From: Sphingobacteriales bacterium
Lineage (GTDB): Bacteria; Bacteroidota; Bacteroidia; Chitinophagales; JADIYW01
NCBI GenBank assembly: GCA_947460245.1
Contig: CANHGL010000010.1
Span: forward strand, 1-63,645
Length of the DNA stretch: 63,645 bases
Direction: 5' to 3'
Part shown: in pieces, positions 1 through 8,723 of the stretch
Layout: each line of letters begins with the position of its first letter
How positions within the stretch are numbered: the first letter of the stretch is position 1
The notes under the pieces: generated by a model
The model's input: the letters and a program-made list of their open reading frames with translations, nothing else
Told to the model about the DNA's origin: nothing
Databases searched by the model: none
Program-made: the position numbers and the translations under genes

Positions 1-323
1 AACTCCTGTAATGTTTCTACCAAAGCCACGAGCGTATCAATATAGGTAGCCCCTGCTTTTATATTTCCAAGATCCAGCAACTTTATGCCATTCGTAAATG
101 CCGAACACTGATACAGTTGTTTTCGCACTTCATCCGGACCTTTTTCTGTTCCTATATTTTCCAGATAACCTCTAAAATCCTCTACACCCAGTAAGGCAAC
201 ACTATAACCATCCAGATGCTGTGACTGCTGATATAAGTGTATGTACTCCTTAACATAGGGATTCGTATCATAATACTTTCCCAGCAGCTGGGTATTTACA
301 GGTTGTAGAAAATCACTGAGCAT
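1..323 (-). CDS. Arginase/formimidoylglutamase-family protein, N-terminal part (cut by window start)
   Basis: About 107 codons read leftwards from an ATG at 321-323 and run off the window. The translation begins MLSDFLQPVNTQLLGKYY and contains LLGVEDFRG, EVRKQLYQC and LLDLGNIKAG. This is the usual N-terminal layout of the Bacteroidota ureohydrolase (arginase/agmatinase/formimidoylglutamase) proteins, in which a conserved LGNIK segment precedes the metal-binding GGSHD region. The metal-binding histidines and aspartates lie outside the window, so the substrate cannot be decided. Enzymes of this family hydrolyse guanidino or formimino groups with a dinuclear Mn centre. A good promoter lies just upstream (338-366). 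Assignment is by remembered family pattern on a fragment. Confidence 0.65.
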   Translation of the reverse strand, partial: MLSDFLQPVNTQLLGKYYDTNPYVKEYIHLYQQSQHLDGYSVALLGVEDFRGYLENIGTEKGPDEVRKQLYQCSAFTNGIKLLDLGNIKAGATYIDTLVALVETLQE

Positions 324-337
324 AACAGATGTTTAGA

Positions 338-366
338 CAAATTTAAGCTTTAGAGATAGAGCACAA
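338..366 (-). promoter_or_regulatory. Bacteroidota-type promoter of the arginase-family gene
   Basis: On the minus strand, TTG at 364-366 is followed by 18 nt and then TAAATTTG at 338-345. This fits the Bacteroidota sigma consensus TTG-N17-23-TAnnTTTG. The start codon is 14 nt beyond the -7 box, giving a leader of roughly 11 nt. Confidence 0.6.
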
Positions 367-398
367 CTCATAAATACTCAACGGGTGTTAATTAACAA

Positions 399-1934
399 CT
401 ACCCTGCCCAACCCTCTCTATCAAGACTCCTGTACTGAATAGCCTCTGCCAGATGTTCTGACTTTATCGCTTCACTCTTTGCTAAATCAGCGATGGTACG
501 GGAAACACGAATAATACGTTCATAAGCACGTGCTGATAATCCTAATTTTTTCATGGCAGTATTCAGTAATTGCTGAGAGGTAGCATCTAAGAGACAAAGA
601 TCTCTCGTAAGACTTGTTGGCATCTGAGCATTACAATAAATAGCCGATCCCCTAAACCGATTTTCCTGAATCGCTCTTGCTTCTTCAACTCGTTTTCTAA
701 TATCTATACTTTTCTCAGATAAACGCTTTGAAGACAAATCTTCCAGATTAACTGGCGTAACCTCCACATGCAGATCAATCCTATCCAATAATGGCCCTGA
801 AATTTTTGTAAGGTATTTCTGAACTACTCCAGGAGCACAAACACAATCTTTTTCAGGATGATTATAATATCCGCACGGGCAAGGATTCATACTGGCCACT
901 AACATGAAATTGGCAGGATAGTCTATAGAATAGCGCGCTCTCGAAATATTTACTTTCCGCTCTTCCATCGGTTGTCGCATGACTTCTAATACTGCTCGTT
1001 TAAATTCAGGCAACTCATCCAGAAATAAAACACCATTATGTGCCAAGGAAATTTCTCCGGGTTGCGGATGGCTACCTCCACCTACCAATGCAACATCTGA
1101 TACTGTATGATGTGGAGAGCGAAAGGGACGCTGATAAAACAATGCCCCATCCTGCTTTAGCTTTCCTGCTACAGAATGAATCTTAGTGGTCTCTAACGCC
1201 TCCTGCAAGGACAAAGGCGGCAGAATGGTAGGCATACGCTTTGCAAGCATAGTTTTACCGGCACCCGGCGGACCGATCAAAATTACATTGTGCCCGCCTG
1301 CTGCAGCAATCTCCAATGCACGCTTAATATTCTCCTGACCTTTGACATCACTAAAATCAAACGCTATGCCATCTGCACTTAATGCTGTTGTTAGAGAAGC
1401 ATCTACCTGTGTAGGCTCAAGGTATTTTTCTCCCGACAAAAAATCCACTACCTCATCAAGATGTGCTACACCATACACTTTTAATCCATCTACAATAGCT
1501 GCTTCACTGGCATTCTGTTTGGGAAGAATAATTCCCTCAAAGCCTTCTTTCAGTGCTTGTATCGCTATTGGTAACGCTCCTTTTATGGGCTGTAGCTCAC
1601 CATCCAGCGACAGCTCCCCCATAATAATATACCTCATTAAGTTGTCATTTTTTAATTGACCGGAAGCAGCTAGTATCCCAATAGCAATAGGTAAATCATA
1701 GGCAGAGCCTTCCTTGCGTATGTCTGCAGGAGCAAGATTTACGATAATCCGTATTCTTGGCATCTTATAGTCATTTATACGCAAGGCGCTCTCTACCCTA
1801 CTCCAGCTTTCTTTAACGGCGCTATCCGGGAGTCCGACCAGAAAATACTGACTACCCTGACACACATTTACCTCCACATTAATCGTAACCGCATCTACCC
1901 CAAAAACAGCACTTCCATAAATCTTAACCAGCAT
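399..1934 (-). CDS. comM: ComM/YifB family AAA+ ATPase (magnesium chelatase-like)
   Basis: The 511-residue product has the standard ComM/YifB layout: an N-terminal Lon-like/S5-fold domain (about 1-180), then a Mg-chelatase-type AAA+ core with Walker A GPPGAGKT at 221-228, Walker B in GVLFLDELPEF, and a Cys-rich stretch (CPCGYYNHPEKDCVC) typical of the family. The C-terminal helical domain ends near SLDREGW. In Haemophilus and Vibrio, ComM is a hexameric helicase promoting branch migration during natural transformation. It is cytoplasmic. The gene is monocistronic here, with 75 bp separating it from the arginase-family gene. Length and start match the family. Family membership is sure; a role in transformation here is inferred, although comF and radA also occur in the window. 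Confidence 0.93.
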   Translation of the reverse strand: MLVKIYGSAVFGVDAVTINVEVNVCQGSQYFLVGLPDSAVKESWSRVESALRINDYKMPRIRIIVNLAPADIRKEGSAYDLPIAIGILAASGQLKNDNLMRYIIMGELSLDGELQPIKGALPIAIQALKEGFEGIILPKQNASEAAIVDGLKVYGVAHLDEVVDFLSGEKYLEPTQVDASLTTALSADGIAFDFSDVKGQENIKRALEIAAAGGHNVILIGPPGAGKTMLAKRMPTILPPLSLQEALETTKIHSVAGKLKQDGALFYQRPFRSPHHTVSDVALVGGGSHPQPGEISLAHNGVLFLDELPEFKRAVLEVMRQPMEERKVNISRARYSIDYPANFMLVASMNPCPCGYYNHPEKDCVCAPGVVQKYLTKISGPLLDRIDLHVEVTPVNLEDLSSKRLSEKSIDIRKRVEEARAIQENRFRGSAIYCNAQMPTSLTRDLCLLDATSQQLLNTAMKKLGLSARAYERIIRVSRTIADLAKSEAIKSEHLAEAIQYRSLDREGWAG

Positions 1935-2152
1935 AAAAAACGTTCTACCTATTGAGATACAAGAAAGAGATAGAATCCATAGAACTTATTAAAAAAGATA
2001 GAATATCCTGGATAGAAAATTCCTAATAATGGTATCTTTAGTATAGAAATAAATTACTTTTAAAATATCTTGAAAACAATACTTTGATAACACAAAATCA
2101 TAGAATTATATATAATAACAGATATCCATCTTCAAGAAAATAAAATCAGATA

Positions 2153-3499
2153 ATGAGACGAAGAATATTTATTATACTATTTAGCAATCTACTTTTAAGT
2201 CTTCCTCTTGGGCTTTATGCACAACAAAGCATTTCATATAAAACGCTGGATTCTATTTCATTAGCAATCCGAAAAATGCAGACTACCATTAATAATATAG
2301 GGGTCAAAGGGAAATACACCCGAAAGAATGACTCCGGCAGAATAGTTACCAATTACGACACTACATTTTATAATTTCCCTGAGGATAATTTTGGAATAAC
2401 AGTAGATAGCCATCTTGCTTATAAAACAATGAGCAGCAAAAAGAGAGCAGATGCTGAATATTACTCCAGAGGCTTAGAAAATATAGACTTAACTACTGCA
2501 AAGAATATATTTTGGGGATACTATAACGACAGTTCTATTTGCGGTGTTACTTTAGGATTTCCAAATGCTTCATTAAAAGGATACCGGGTAGAAGGAGAGA
2601 AAAAAGTAAACGCTGATTTTAGCAGTTTGTCTTTTTTTGCTCCTGTGAAAAATAAGAAATCTATCCAAACAAACTCACTGCCCCTTCTGGTTCAGCTTCT
2701 TATTAAGCTCTACAATTTATTGTGTGAGGAAAAAGGACTATTTACTACTGAACAAGCCGCTCAGGAATTAAAAGATCTTAAGTCGATGAGCAATACGGAT
2801 TTTCTGGCTGCACATCCCAACTCCATATTTTCACAAAGGGCTAAAAACATAATTGCTCAGGCTAAAAAGAACCAGGATGAGCAATCACAAAAAACAGTTG
2901 TTACTTCAGGCATCTCGAATAATGGTTCGCTGGCAGATGAAATCAACAGACTGTATGCACTCAAACAAAAAGGCATACTCACTGCGGCTGAATTTGATGC
3001 AGCAAAAGCTAAAGTGCTTTCTATGCCAACCAAGCCAAAAAATACAACACAGGCTACCGTAACGCCTAAGGCAGAAACGCCCAAAAAGAAAGACCTCTCC
3101 TTTACAATTAATAGTAATAATTACTGTGCCATTAAAGCCCCTGCCAACAGCGAATTTATTGGACTATACGAATACCCGGGCAACGAGCCGGTATTCTGGG
3201 GGACAAAAAAAGTTGGAGAACCCGTTGTCCAATTAGATGCAACGGAAAGTGAAAATGGCCGCACAGGAAAGTTTCAGGCGCATGGTATTGCTCCATTTGA
3301 TATTTTATGGTGGCTCGAGTCCGACTGCAACGGCAAGGAACAAATAATTAATGGGGAATTGGGCGACAGACGCATACTGATTGTTAAATACCTTACAGGA
3401 AATGGCAATTATCCTCCAGGATCTTATGACCGGTTTACCTTGGATAAATTTAAAACCGGAAGAATTGTTATTCTAGGCGAACGAGAGAAAGTGAAGTAA
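2153..3499 (+). CDS. Secreted protein of unknown function with internal SHOCT domain
   Basis: I do not recognise the whole 448-residue protein. Residues 1-24 form a signal peptide (charged MRRR, hydrophobic core, ending LYAQQ). Residues 25-240 are a mixed region without a motif I know. Residues about 258-291 (SLADEINRLYALKQKGILT onward) match the SHOCT short helical domain, usually found at C-termini and thought to mediate oligomerisation. A Lys/Thr/Pro-rich linker (about 292-315) leads to a C-terminal beta-rich domain with two Cys. The gene starts with ATG and stands alone between comM (divergent) and pssA. No perfect -7 element was found; a shortened form TACTTTG lies near 2082. Likely periplasmic or surface exposed. 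Confidence 0.8.
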   Translation: MRRRIFIILFSNLLLSLPLGLYAQQSISYKTLDSISLAIRKMQTTINNIGVKGKYTRKNDSGRIVTNYDTTFYNFPEDNFGITVDSHLAYKTMSSKKRADAEYYSRGLENIDLTTAKNIFWGYYNDSSICGVTLGFPNASLKGYRVEGEKKVNADFSSLSFFAPVKNKKSIQTNSLPLLVQLLIKLYNLLCEEKGLFTTEQAAQELKDLKSMSNTDFLAAHPNSIFSQRAKNIIAQAKKNQDEQSQKTVVTSGISNNGSLADEINRLYALKQKGILTAAEFDAAKAKVLSMPTKPKNTTQATVTPKAETPKKKDLSFTINSNNYCAIKAPANSEFIGLYEYPGNEPVFWGTKKVGEPVVQLDATESENGRTGKFQAHGIAPFDILWWLESDCNGKEQIINGELGDRRILIVKYLTGNGNYPPGSYDRFTLDKFKTGRIVILGEREKVK

Positions 3500-3612
3500 G
3501 ATGTAAGATCTCTTAATAAATCTTCTGAATTCCTATCCTAAACTTATTTACTATTTAAAGAATCTAAATATTAAATTATTTACATAACTTGTAGCTATAT
3601 AAAGGATTGCAA

Positions 3613-4335
3613 ATGAAAAAACATATTCCTAATGCACTCACCCTACTAAATTTGGTATGCGGTTGTTTGGGTATAATAGCTTGTTTCACTCCGGAGAGAG
3701 CTGTTTTTGTGCCTTTATTTATTGGCATTGCATTACTGGCGGATTTCCTGGATGGTTTTGCGGCGAGGATATTGAATGTAAAATCAGATCTGGGAGCACA
3801 ACTGGATTCTTTAGCGGATATGGTGACCTTCGGTGTATTACCAGGTGTTATGCTTTACAAAATCTTTGGCAGTATTTCCATTTACGATACTCAAATCTTT
3901 GGCAGATTCCTAAAGTCTATTGCGTTGATATATCCTGTATTTGCTTGTTTGCGATTGGCTAATTTCAATATTGACAGCAGACAGCAGGAACATTTTATCG
4001 GGCTCCCAACACCGGCAGCTGCTATATTGATTCTTGGGTTATATGGAAAATATTATCTGGATGGGTTTAATGTACCTCCTTTTATTTTCAGCTCCTACGG
4101 ATTAGTAATTATTACTTTCTTTACATCTTACATAATGGTAGCAGAAGTTCCGCTATTTAGTATGAAAGGTAGGCCTTTAAGCTGGGAAGAAAATAAATAT
4201 CGCGTATTATTTTTGATATCCTGTATACCACAACTCCTTTTTCTGGAATGGATTGGACTCAGTACGGTTATTGTAACTTATGTGCTTTTCTCCATGCGTA
4301 ACAACCGCACCAAGAAGAATACAACTACTACTTGA
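3613..4335 (+). CDS. pssA: CDP-diacylglycerol-serine O-phosphatidyltransferase
   Basis: PssA makes phosphatidylserine from CDP-diacylglycerol and serine, the step toward phosphatidylethanolamine. The product (240 aa from the ATG at 3613) is a polytopic membrane protein. It carries the CDP-alcohol phosphotransferase signature D-x2-D-G-x2-A-R-x8-G-x3-D-x3-D, seen as DFLDGFAAR followed by GAQLDSLAD. An in-frame TTG at 3607 would add two residues, but ATG with an upstream AAAGGA is preferred. It converges with ruvB, the stop codons being about 22 bp apart. The partner decarboxylase psd is not in the window. Confidence 0.92.
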   Translation: MKKHIPNALTLLNLVCGCLGIIACFTPERAVFVPLFIGIALLADFLDGFAARILNVKSDLGAQLDSLADMVTFGVLPGVMLYKIFGSISIYDTQIFGRFLKSIALIYPVFACLRLANFNIDSRQQEHFIGLPTPAAAILILGLYGKYYLDGFNVPPFIFSSYGLVIITFFTSYIMVAEVPLFSMKGRPLSWEENKYRVLFLISCIPQLLFLEWIGLSTVIVTYVLFSMRNNRTKKNTTTT

Positions 4336-4357
4336 TAGTTAGATAAAAACCTTACTT

Positions 4358-5383
4358 CTAAAATAAAGTACCGGATTGCATTGGAGGCACCTTACCAATA
4401 TGTCCATAAGCCTTAGGTGTTGCCTCTCTTCCGCGAGGTGTACGTTTTAAATAACCCTCCTGAATTAAGAACGGCTCATATACTTCTTCAATAGTACCCG
4501 ATTCTTCTCCTACCGCAGTAGCTATAGTTGTTAAACCCACCGGACCACCGGCAAATTTTTCTATGATGGCAGAAAGAATTTTATTGTCCATCTCATCCAA
4601 TCCATGTTCATCTACATTAAGTGCTTCGAGGCCATATTTTGCTATCTCCAAATCAATCTTTCCATTTCCTTTTATCTGAGCGAAGTCTCTTACGCGCCTT
4701 AATAACGCGTTGGCGATACGTGGAGTTCCTCTGCTACGTTTAGAGATTTCCATAGCCCCCTTCTCATCAATTTCTGTATTTAAAATACTGGCTGAACGCT
4801 TAACTATATTTTTTAAAACCTCTGCAGTATAATATTCTAAACGGAAAGTTATACCAAAACGCGAACGCAAAGGCGCAGTAAGCAAACCGGAACGTGTAGT
4901 TGCCCCGATGAGCGTAAATGGGTTTAAAGTAATTTGTATGGTTCTGGCACTCGGACCACTATCAATCATGATATCAATCTTATAATCCTCCATAGCTGAA
5001 TATAAATATTCTTCCACGGTGGTATTGAGTCGGTGAATTTCATCAATGAATAAAACATCATTCGGCTGAAGGTTTGTGAGCAAACCGGCAAGATCACCGG
5101 GTTTCTCCAATACCGGACCAGAAGTAGTTTTCATATCTACACCCAATTCATTGGAGATAATATTAGAAAGGGTAGTTTTACCTAAACCGGGAGGGCCATG
5201 TAAAAGCACATGGTCCAGAGCCTCATCCCTTTGTTTAGCGGCCTGTATAAAAATGTGCAGGTTTTCTACAATCTGCGGTTGTCCTGCAAATTGCTCAAAT
5301 GCCTGAGGACGCAATACTTTTTCCAGTTCTTTCTCTGATTTAGAGAGAAAATCACCGCTGGCGTCTAAATTGGGATTCTGCAT
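4358..5383 (-). CDS. ruvB: Holliday junction branch migration helicase RuvB
   Basis: RuvB is the AAA+ motor that, with RuvA, moves Holliday junctions before RuvC cleavage. The 341 residues are full length. Walker [10 protein letters not shown] is at 63-71, Walker B DEIH at 114-117, sensor 1 GATTR at about 160-164, the LRSRFG arginine-finger region at about 172-177, and the winged-helix DNA-binding domain lies at about 260-335 ([14 protein letters not shown]). ruvA and ruvC are not adjacent. The start is fixed by homology and by a -7 element only 4 nt upstream, which leaves almost no 5' leader. Confidence 0.97.
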   Translation of the reverse strand: MQNPNLDASGDFLSKSEKELEKVLRPQAFEQFAGQPQIVENLHIFIQAAKQRDEALDHVLLHGPPGLGKTTLSNIISNELGVDMKTTSGPVLEKPGDLAGLLTNLQPNDVLFIDEIHRLNTTVEEYLYSAMEDYKIDIMIDSGPSARTIQITLNPFTLIGATTRSGLLTAPLRSRFGITFRLEYYTAEVLKNIVKRSASILNTEIDEKGAMEISKRSRGTPRIANALLRRVRDFAQIKGNGKIDLEIAKYGLEALNVDEHGLDEMDNKILSAIIEKFAGGPVGLTTIATAVGEESGTIEEVYEPFLIQEGYLKRTPRGREATPKAYGHIGKVPPMQSGTLF

Positions 5384-5387
5384 ACTG

Positions 5388-5395
5388 CAAAGGTA
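5388..5395 (-). promoter_or_regulatory. -7 element abutting ruvB start
   Basis: TACCTTTG on the minus strand matches TAnnTTTG exactly and ends 4 nt before the ruvB ATG. A TTTG lies about 23 nt further upstream. Transcription would begin at or within 1-2 nt of the start codon. Confidence 0.55.
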
Positions 5396-5510
5396 AAGAT
5401 TTTTAGCGTGTTCTACAGCAAATACGGCATGCTTAAGCAGAGTGCATCTATTTTCACATTTGTTAAATAAACTATGTGGTATTTAGGGTGTTAAAACAGG
5501 TAAGAATATG

Positions 5511-5518
5511 TATATTTG
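5511..5518 (+). promoter_or_regulatory. -7 element of icd
   Basis: TATATTTG matches TAnnTTTG and lies 19 nt before the icd ATG. No convincing -33 TTG was found at the expected spacing. Confidence 0.45.
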
Positions 5519-5537
5519 CCATCGCTAAAAAATTAAT

Positions 5538-6806
5538 ATGTCAGCAGAAACTATTACCATGAAAGACGGGCACTTGCATGTGCCGGATGAACCTATTGTA
5601 CCTTTTATTGAAGGTGACGGAACGGGCGCCGATATTTGGCGTGCTTCTGTAAAAGTATTGGATGCAGCCGTAGAAAAGGCTTACGGCGGAAAACGCAAAA
5701 TACATTGGAAAGAAGTACTTGCCGGAGAGAAGGCTTATAAACAAACCGGATCCTGGTTACCAGATGAAACTTTAGAAGTCATTAAAGAAAATAAAATTGC
5801 TATCAAAGGACCTTTAACTACCCCTGTTGGTGGCGGTATCAGGTCACTCAATGTGGCATTACGTCAGTTATTAGATTTGTATGCCTGCGTTCGACCTGTA
5901 CGTTATTTTGATGGTGTACCTTCTAACTCCAAAGTACCTGAGCAAGTAGATATGGTTATTTTCAGAGAAAACACTGAAGATATCTATGCAGGTATTGAAT
6001 GGTTACAGGGAACTGATGAGTGTAAGAAATTACTACACTTCTTACAAACAGAAATGAATGTAGGCGATAAGATTCGTTTTCCTGAAACCTCTTCACTAGG
6101 TATCAAGCCAGTATCATTAGAAGGATCTGAGCGATTAGTGCGTGCCGCATTAGAATTTGCGATAAGACTAAATCGCAAGAGCCTTACTTTAGTGCACAAA
6201 GGCAATATCATGAAATTTACAGAAGGTAAATTTAAAGAATGGGGTTACAAATTAGCGGAAAGAGAGTTTGGTGATAAAGTATTTACCTGGCCACAATACG
6301 ATAAAATTTTAGCGGAAGAAGGACAAGCGCAAGCAGACGCTGCCATGAAAAAAGCAGAGTCCGAAGGCAAGCTTATCGTAAAAGATGCTATAGCAGATAA
6401 CTTTTTACAGCAGATTATCTTGCGTCCGAATGAGTTTGATGTGGTAGCCACATTAAACTTGAATGGAGATTATATCTCTGATGCTTTAGCAGCATTAGTA
6501 GGTGGAATAGGTATTGCTCCGGGAGCTAATATTAACTACCAAACAGGCATGGCTATTTTTGAAGCTACGCATGGTACAGCACCAAAATATGCTGATCAGG
6601 ATAAAGTAAATCCAAGCTCTGTGATATTATCTGGTGTGATGATGTTTGAATTCTTTGGATGGCTGGAAGCTGCAAACCTTATTGTAAAGGGAATGGAGAA
6701 ATCTATAGAGAAAAAAACCGTTACATACGATTTCCATCGTTTGATGCCAGGAGCTACGCTATTAAAATGCTCTGAATTTGGAGACGCGATTATCAGCAAT
6801 ATGTAA
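5538..6806 (+). CDS. icd: NADP-dependent isocitrate dehydrogenase
   Basis: Icd oxidises isocitrate to 2-oxoglutarate and CO2 in the TCA cycle. The 422-residue product is of the homodimeric E. coli type: IEGDGTG near 24-30, the substrate loop [12 protein letters not shown] with Ser103 (equivalent to the serine phosphorylated by AceK in E. coli), the [12 protein letters not shown] segment, and the nucleotide-binding [12 protein letters not shown] near the C-terminus. Length matches the family. No aceK gene is present, so phosphorylation control cannot be assumed. It is transcribed alone and followed by a strong terminator. NADP rather than NAD preference is inferred from the subfamily. Confidence 0.95.
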   Translation: MSAETITMKDGHLHVPDEPIVPFIEGDGTGADIWRASVKVLDAAVEKAYGGKRKIHWKEVLAGEKAYKQTGSWLPDETLEVIKENKIAIKGPLTTPVGGGIRSLNVALRQLLDLYACVRPVRYFDGVPSNSKVPEQVDMVIFRENTEDIYAGIEWLQGTDECKKLLHFLQTEMNVGDKIRFPETSSLGIKPVSLEGSERLVRAALEFAIRLNRKSLTLVHKGNIMKFTEGKFKEWGYKLAEREFGDKVFTWPQYDKILAEEGQAQADAAMKKAESEGKLIVKDAIADNFLQQIILRPNEFDVVATLNLNGDYISDALAALVGGIGIAPGANINYQTGMAIFEATHGTAPKYADQDKVNPSSVILSGVMMFEFFGWLEAANLIVKGMEKSIEKKTVTYDFHRLMPGATLLKCSEFGDAIISNM

Positions 6807-6830
6807 TCCATAAGTATTGCTCTGTATATA

Positions 6831-6858
6831 AGACCTCACTCTTCGTGAGGTCTTTTTA
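6831..6858 (+). terminator. Rho-independent terminator of icd
   Basis: A 9-bp perfect stem (AGACCTCAC / GTGAGGTCT) with a 5-nt loop, followed by TTTTATTTTT. It lies 25 nt after the icd stop. Confidence 0.9.
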
Positions 6859-6920
6859 TTTTTAATGCATAGGAAACACTTTTTATAGTATTTTTAATAG
6901 CACAATTGAAAGCAGATTGG

Positions 6921-8174
6921 ATGAACCGTATAATACTTGCTCTTTTACTATTTATAACGCTACCTATAAGGGCGTCTTTTATCCTTTTACCAATGGATGA
7001 GGTTCAAACTGATCATTTAAAAGCTTATGGAATTGCCTATTGGATGCTGACTAAAAATATACCTGTAGACTGGCTACTTAATTACCGTGGTGGAAGCTTT
7101 GCATTTCCGTATGACAAAAACCTTGAAAAAGAGTGCCTTATTCGTAATGTAAAATTTGAAACCATTGCTGATGCCAGCATGAGTAAGATATTACAGGACA
7201 TTGCCAACCCAGAAGTAAATATGGATGCAGTAAGGTTAGAGAAGCCGCCAAAAGTAGCCGTATATTCTCCAAAAACCAATAATCCATGGGACGATGCGGT
7301 AACCCTTGTTTTAGAGTATGCAGAGATACCTTACAAAGTAATCTATGATGAAGAAATCTTAGATGATGAATTACATTTATACGATTGGCTGCACCTGCAT
7401 CATGAAGACTTTACAGGACAATACGGAAGATTTTGGGGAGCTTATCAGTTTGCAGATTGGTATCAGAAGCAAGTAGCCGATTACGAAAAAAGAGCAAAAA
7501 ATTTAGGCTTCAATAAAGTATCAGAAGAAAAACTTGCAGTAGCTAAAAAAATAAAAGACTTTGTGATGGGTGGAGGATTTATGTTTGCCATGTGCTCAGC
7601 TACCGACTCGTATGATATTGCACTTGCTGCAGAAGGCATTGATATTTGTCCACCGCAATTTGACTACGATGCAATAGACCCAGATGCACAGCGTAAATTA
7701 GACTACAGCAAGGGATTTGCATTTAAGGATTATACCATTAGTACAAATCCTTATGAGTATGAGTTCTCTTCCATCGATGTACCGCAGGTAAGGCAGATAG
7801 AAGAAAATATAGATTACTTCTCCCTATTTGATTTTTCTGCCAAGTGGGATCAGATACCATCTATGCTTACACAAGATCATGAAAAGTTGGTAAAAGGATT
7901 TATGGGGCAAACCACAGCCTATAAAAAGCAGTATATAAAATCAGACGTATTAATATTGGGAGAAAATAAAAGTTTAAACGAAGCTAAATATATTCATGGC
8001 ACCTATGGTAAAGGCACATGGACCTTTTATGGCGGCCATGACCCGGAAGATTATCAGCATCGGGTAGGAGATCCAAAAACAGAACTTAGGCTACATCCTA
8101 ATTCTGCAGGCTACCGGCTTATTCTCAATAATATATTATTTCCTGCAGCCAAGAAAAAGCCGCAAAAAACCTAA
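6921..8174 (+). CDS. Conserved secreted Bacteroidota protein, often labelled 'asparagine synthetase B'
   Basis: The ATG at 6921 gives a 417-residue product with a signal peptide (MNRIILALLLFITLPIRAS). An in-frame TTG at 6906 is less likely. It resembles a protein widely conserved in Bacteroidota that databases often call asparagine synthetase B; I recall the shared segments WLLNYRGGSF, YDWLHLHHEDFTGQYG, GGGFMFAMCSATDS and FYGGHDPEDYQHRVGDP. I see neither the N-terminal Cys nucleophile of class II glutamine amidotransferases nor the PP-loop (SGGxD) of asparagine synthetases. With a signal peptide, that catalytic name looks wrong. Parts recall the class I glutamine amidotransferase-like fold (MCSATDS), which is only a suggestion. 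It is monocistronic with its own terminator. Confidence 0.8.
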   Translation: MNRIILALLLFITLPIRASFILLPMDEVQTDHLKAYGIAYWMLTKNIPVDWLLNYRGGSFAFPYDKNLEKECLIRNVKFETIADASMSKILQDIANPEVNMDAVRLEKPPKVAVYSPKTNNPWDDAVTLVLEYAEIPYKVIYDEEILDDELHLYDWLHLHHEDFTGQYGRFWGAYQFADWYQKQVADYEKRAKNLGFNKVSEEKLAVAKKIKDFVMGGGFMFAMCSATDSYDIALAAEGIDICPPQFDYDAIDPDAQRKLDYSKGFAFKDYTISTNPYEYEFSSIDVPQVRQIEENIDYFSLFDFSAKWDQIPSMLTQDHEKLVKGFMGQTTAYKKQYIKSDVLILGENKSLNEAKYIHGTYGKGTWTFYGGHDPEDYQHRVGDPKTELRLHPNSAGYRLILNNILFPAAKKKPQKT

Positions 8175-8190
8175 TATTGATTAAATAAAA

Positions 8191-8215
8191 AAGAGCAACG
8201 TTGTGTTGCTCTTTT
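8191..8215 (+). terminator. Rho-independent terminator
   Basis: A 9-bp stem (AAGAGCAAC / GTTGCTCTT) with a 5-nt loop and TTT tail, 16 nt after the preceding stop codon. Confidence 0.85.
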
Positions 8216-8216
8216 A

Positions 8217-8300
8217 GGGGGTTTTAATGTTTCTTGGGTTTTAGTTTCCTTTCGGGGTTTGTTTCTGAGGATTTATGTTTCTTTTGGGTTTCTATGTTTC
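8217..8300. repeat. Degenerate tandem repeat, about five 17-nt units
   Basis: Directly after the terminator come about five imperfect copies of a unit close to GGGTTTTATGTTTCTTT. They start near 8219, 8237, 8254, 8269 and 8286, and each has the form GG(G/A)TTT followed by GTTTC. The segment is nearly free of adenine on the plus strand compared with its surroundings. No start or stop logic makes it coding. Function unknown. Confidence 0.55.
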
Positions 8301-8474
8301 TATCCTCATTTGGTACTGTAAATATGCAGCCAATTCTTTCGGAATAAAATGTCGAATTAGTATATTTTGTGACATGCTTATTAGTACATACTTTAAAAAG
8401 CATATGTTAGGGACAATAGGACAGTCCACAACAAGGGAAAGAATAATAAATTTAGAAAAAGTAGAGCGGGAGAA
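8301..8474. other. Gene-free stretch between repeat and purS
   Basis: The non-genic interval is 8175-8474. Apart from the terminator and repeat I see only a weak imperfect hairpin (ACATGCTT at 8372-8379 against AAGCATATGT at 8398-8407), downstream of the purS stop. It lacks a U-tract on either strand. Confidence 0.4.
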
Positions 8475-8720
8475 TTATTCGTGGATGATAAATTCAAAAT
8501 ACTCCATAACAGGATTATGGAGTAATCTCTTACAGGCATCTTTTACCTGTTCTGTTGCTGACTCTTTGCTTTCTGCTTCAATTTTCAGCGTGATATGTTT
8601 ACCTATACGAACATTAGAAGCTTTGAATTCCAGTTTATTTAAACTGCTTTCTACGGCTTTTCCCTGTGGATCTAATAGCTCCTTTAGTGGCATTATATTT
8701 ATTTCGGCGGTATACATCAT
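8475..8720 (-). CDS. purS: Phosphoribosylformylglycinamidine synthase subunit PurS
   Basis: PurS is the small subunit of the three-part FGAM synthase (PurS/PurQ/PurL) of de novo purine synthesis. It forms a dimer bridging the amidotransferase and synthetase subunits. The 81-residue product shows the family pattern LLDPQGKAVESSL, VRIGKHITLKIEA and a C-terminal KRLLHNPVMEYFEF. The start is one of two adjacent ATG codons (8720 or 8717); the TTG at 8726 is part of the -7 promoter box and cannot be the start of a normal transcript. purQ and purL are not nearby. Short length and family agree, so I am fairly sure. Confidence 0.88.
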   Translation of the reverse strand: MMYTAEINIMPLKELLDPQGKAVESSLNKLEFKASNVRIGKHITLKIEAESKESATEQVKDACKRLLHNPVMEYFEFIIHE

Positions 8721-8723
8721 ATT

